Shown here: positions 61,257 to 64,000 of the stretch, one piece after another
Numbering within the stretch: position 1 is the first letter of the stretch
Layout of the letters: every line of letters starts with the position of its first letter
Assembly (NCBI GenBank): GCA_022606135.1
Contig: JABYQN010000006.1
Span: 992,001-1,056,000 of the forward strand
Origin: Fomes fomentarius
Lineage: Eukaryota > Basidiomycota > Agaricomycetes > Polyporales > Polyporaceae
DNA: 64,000 nt
Reading direction: 5' to 3'
Translations under genes and position numbers: made by a program
Notes under the pieces: model-generated
The model's input: the letters and a program-made list of their open reading frames with translations, nothing else
Told to the model about the DNA's origin: nothing
The model's database searches: none

Positions 61257-62444
61257 TTAGTAGTATGCAATGGCGTGCAGGATACTGTGGGGATGCTTCT
61301 CTTGATGTGCCTGTAGGATGCTGCTCATTTCCTCGTCAATGTCTTTCGCGTTCTCGATCTAACGGTTTCCGATCACAACCGAGCGTCAATTTCATGAAGC
61401 AAAGCTGCCTACACGAGGACGACTTACAGCAGTAGCGAGATCGACGATAGCTTTCCCTGCGATGTGTGCCTCCTCGTGATTATCCCTGATTTCGATGTTG
61501 ATAATATGGACAGGCTTATTGAATTCTCCGCCCCTCGTCAGCAAATCTAGGCATTGTGGTCAGCCAGCTTCGCAGACGAGAGGCGAGCTTGCAACTCACC
61601 ATCGCACACTGCGTCAAAACACCTCTCCTCACAAGTGATGACAACATCAGCGATTACTTTGGTTTCCTGCCAGCGCTCCGGGGCGAGCTTTAGCCGTCGA
61701 TTCCTGTCAAGCATGTGCAAGAGACCATTGGCAGTATACCTACATCGGAGGTGAGTATAATGGGCTGTGTGGATCATGAAAAGACTTACAGGCGAGCATC
61801 CTGCGTCTGTAGCTCCTCGTATATTTGATTATACGGCGTACCAAATTGATAGATGTTAGGCTTATCAATGGCGGGACCCGGTAGACGCACGGCCGACCCC
61901 GTCCCGGAAGAACATACGCGGAAGCCCGCCTTACTGGGAAGCAAACGCAGGTTCGTCATGGGTTCGCTGAGAATTAATGGGAGAGACGCACGCACGCTAG
62001 GACATAGTGACCCTCCATCGACCGGTTCTGAGAGCGAACATGTTCAGTGGGACATTGTCGGGCACGAGAAGCACGCACCTGATTACTCGCGCACACTACA
62101 CAAAACAGTGGGCGTGGCTTGTAGCTAGATGGAGTGTGGTTGTGCGGCAGTGTCGCTGAGGACTGGGCTTCATGAGTGAGCTGCTGGTTGGATGCATCGT
62201 GTCCTGGGTACTGAGGCGGAGTGGCGGTGGGATAGGGGGGATAGTTCTGCGGGGCAGCAGGTGGCGGGTATCCTTGCGACGTCGATGCTTGCAGAGGTGG
62301 TGCTTGGTATGGAGGCGCTTGGTGTAGGGGACCTTGATGCGAAGGACCTTGGGAAGGCCCTGACGGAGTGTTTGAGTGCGACCGCTGCTGAAGACGAGGG
62401 TCTTGACGGGCAAGTCGCGGGTCGCGGGCTCTCCTTGGATCCAT
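61257..62444 (-). CDS. SSU72: RNA polymerase II CTD phosphatase Ssu72 with long N-terminal extension
   Basis: Ser5-P/Ser7-P phosphatase of the Pol II CTD and part of the cleavage and polyadenylation machinery. The catalytic domain starts FCVVCASNQ and, after an intron, NRSMEGH, giving the active site C-x5-R (C118 by this start). Next come [100 protein letters not shown] with the catalytic Asp of R-D-N-H-E-E-A, and the end SILHAIAYY. Family members usually begin within about 15 residues of the catalytic Cys. Here the start at 62444 adds about 105 residues that are Pro/Gln/His-rich and begin with repeated D-P-R motifs ([18 protein letters not shown]). The extension is in frame with the active-site exon and no ATG lies near the Cys, so it looks real. 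Confidence 0.94.
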
Positions 62445-64000
62445 GACAAGTTGACCACTGTGACAGGGCGCGTCAGTGGACGCGTACAAGAGAAGACACG
62501 CGTCATTAAAGGTTATAAAGCCTCAGCAGTATCTAGAACATTGTGAGTCGTCTTCTCGACCCCGCGTTTTACATTTTTGCAGGTCGAGTACATCCGCTTC
62601 CACTCTGAATCATCTCTGGCAAGTAGAGACAAGATTGGTACTCACCTTGAAGATTGTGCAAGAGAGGTATGGATAGATAGCACAGAAGGTGTGATGACTG
62701 AAGTCGTGCAGACGCGGCCACTGTCCCCAAACGGCCTTTGGCGGCTGAGTGCTGATTGGTCAGATCCTGCGTGGGAGTATCGGCAACAAGCGGTCTGTGC
62801 TCAACGCTCATTTGAACTTCCTCTCGTATGTGACCGTGATGAGTCTCGATGCTGCGCATATCCATAAGTATTTCTTGCAACGCTGGTGCTGCTTGGATTC
62901 CATACCTCACTCACTTGGTCCATCGCTTCTCAGCAACAGGAACCACATGCACAATAGGCTAAGCTCTGTGGGGTGGTCTATGTTTGAGTTTGCTCTATGT
63001 CCCTGGCCAACCGTTTGTAATCCTGAGCTCGACAGTTTCAGTGCTACGCCCTGGCTTCAAACCGCGAGTCTTGTCTATAATCCGCGAGTTGGAAATACTC
63101 TCAGGGCCCACCATCTGTGGCTCCGCGCATGTGGATGTTGGCCGAATTGGCGGTAAGGTGCCTACCCATTCATTGAGACGCAACCTAACACACTGCAGGA
63201 TCCGCGGAGATTGGCAATTGGTTTCATCGTGACGTTTTATTCACCCAAAATAGCATGGCCGTCTATGCAGCCACATGGCATTACAACCCTAACTCAGAGG
63301 CTCTCGGCATATGGTTGCCATTGTGCAGTACCGAGATCCGACGCAGCAGGTACCTGCCCCCCCTATACTTAGGTCGTTATACCGCCTTCATCTGCACAAA
63401 GCGCAGGTTGACGGTCGGGCTCGGCATGCAGACAAGTACGCTACCCCAGACCGTCTCATAGTTCTCATGCCCACTGAGGTTGCAGGGCCGCTCGAATCGT
63501 CGAATTTAGGCTGGAGGATCACGACGGTAGCATGTCGGTGGAGGTAGTCAGCCGTTCCGGCGTGCCCTGTACCGGAGACCTCGCCTACCTCATCGCGGCC
63601 TCGTTCTTTCAGGTCTGTTGCTCCCCGACAGCCCACCGACCACGGTCAAGACATCAGCCGTCTCGTCTCATCGTTGCGCTACCATAGTACTTCAGATTGT
63701 CGACGGCTCGCAGCCCCGCTTCGCGCGGAGATTTCGTGAGAGTGACGCTGGTGAGAGATACTTACTCGCAATGACACAGGTGCACTGCGACGAAGCCGCG
63801 CCATCACAGCAAACATAGCCTCCGCGTTAGATCTGCGCGACGATTTATGTGGCTCTGACGTGGTATGTATGTATCTTTGCCGTCTTCTGGATTGCGGCGC
63901 CGCTTTGGCTAACTGACATTTGAGAAGTGCTGACCTGATTCCGTTCGAAGTGCATGCCCGATCGGTATCGCCAGCCTAGGCTTAGACACTCGGGTGCGTC
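62445..64000. other. Right-end region without a confirmed gene
   Basis: About 1.5 kb upstream of SSU72. A possible plus-strand spliced frame covers about 62984-63152 and 63199-63461 (46-nt GT..AG intron), but it shows no recognised domain. The SSU72 promoter must lie at the left end. Confidence 0.4.

Overview
This 64 kb window is nuclear DNA of a filamentous basidiomycete, most likely an Agaricomycete. The evidence is short introns (mostly 50-65 nt, GTRNGT...YAG) packed densely in almost every gene, genes on both strands about 0.2-1.5 kb apart, a mushroom-type seven-helix membrane protein at the left edge, a scaffold of Bem1/Scd2 type, a fused LeuC-LeuD isopropylmalate isomerase, and serine/proline-rich proteins with no wide orthologues. 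No rRNA, tRNA, CRISPR array or intact transposon was found. The content is mainly single-copy housekeeping genes, with no secondary-metabolite or mating-type cluster.

Layout, left to right. 0-3 kb: a truncated seven-helix protein gene (minus) and mitochondrial ribosomal protein L12 (plus). 3-10 kb: CCR4-NOT subunit Not3/5 (minus) and the polarity scaffold Bem1 (plus). 11-19 kb: a giant (1,823 aa) GAS2/GAR-domain microtubule-associated protein, then HEI10, the meiotic RING E3 ligase, which is cut into 15 exons including one of 7 nt. 19-28 kb (all minus): a Ser/Pro-rich CUE-like protein, LEU1 and an EFM6-type lysine methyltransferase. 28-36 kb: a CBM48 protein (plus), an RGG/prion-like protein (minus) and KRR1 (minus). 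36-43 kb: RPB8 (minus), an NCBP3-like RNA-binding protein (plus), mitochondrial BolA (minus), COX15 (plus) and proteasome alpha subunit PSMA1/Pre5 (minus). 46-53 kb: an unrecognised 695-aa protein (minus) and an intron-rich aldehyde dehydrogenase (plus). 55-62.5 kb (all minus): a Zn2Cys6 transcription factor, proteasome alpha subunit PSMA2/Pre8, a 1-Cys peroxiredoxin and the CTD phosphatase SSU72. The longest gene-poor stretches are 43.1-46.4, 53.0-55.1 and 62.4-64.0 kb.

The genes do not form an operon-like pathway. Many belong to gene expression (Not3/5, Krr1, Rpb8, NCBP3-like, Ssu72, mitoribosomal L12, EFM6), protein turnover (two 20S alpha subunits, HEI10, CUE-like protein), mitochondria (L12, BolA3, Cox15) or the cytoskeleton and polarity (Bem1, GAR protein). 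Several sit in head-to-head pairs sharing one intergenic region: Not3/Bem1, EFM6/CBM48, RPB8/NCBP3-like, BolA3/COX15 and orphan/ALDH.

I found no convincing new multi-gene system. The most interesting signals are in gene structure: a 7-nt microexon that supplies part of a zinc-ligand codon of HEI10, an 11-nt microexon in the membrane protein gene, a start codon alone in its exon in PSMA1, and a reading-frame break in RPB8 that needs either an ultrashort intron or a sequence error. Two groups of CACGTG boxes lie in promoters. Exon joins were worked out by hand from reading frames and splice motifs. Joins described as phase-consistent were checked by length arithmetic; other boundaries may be off by a base or two.
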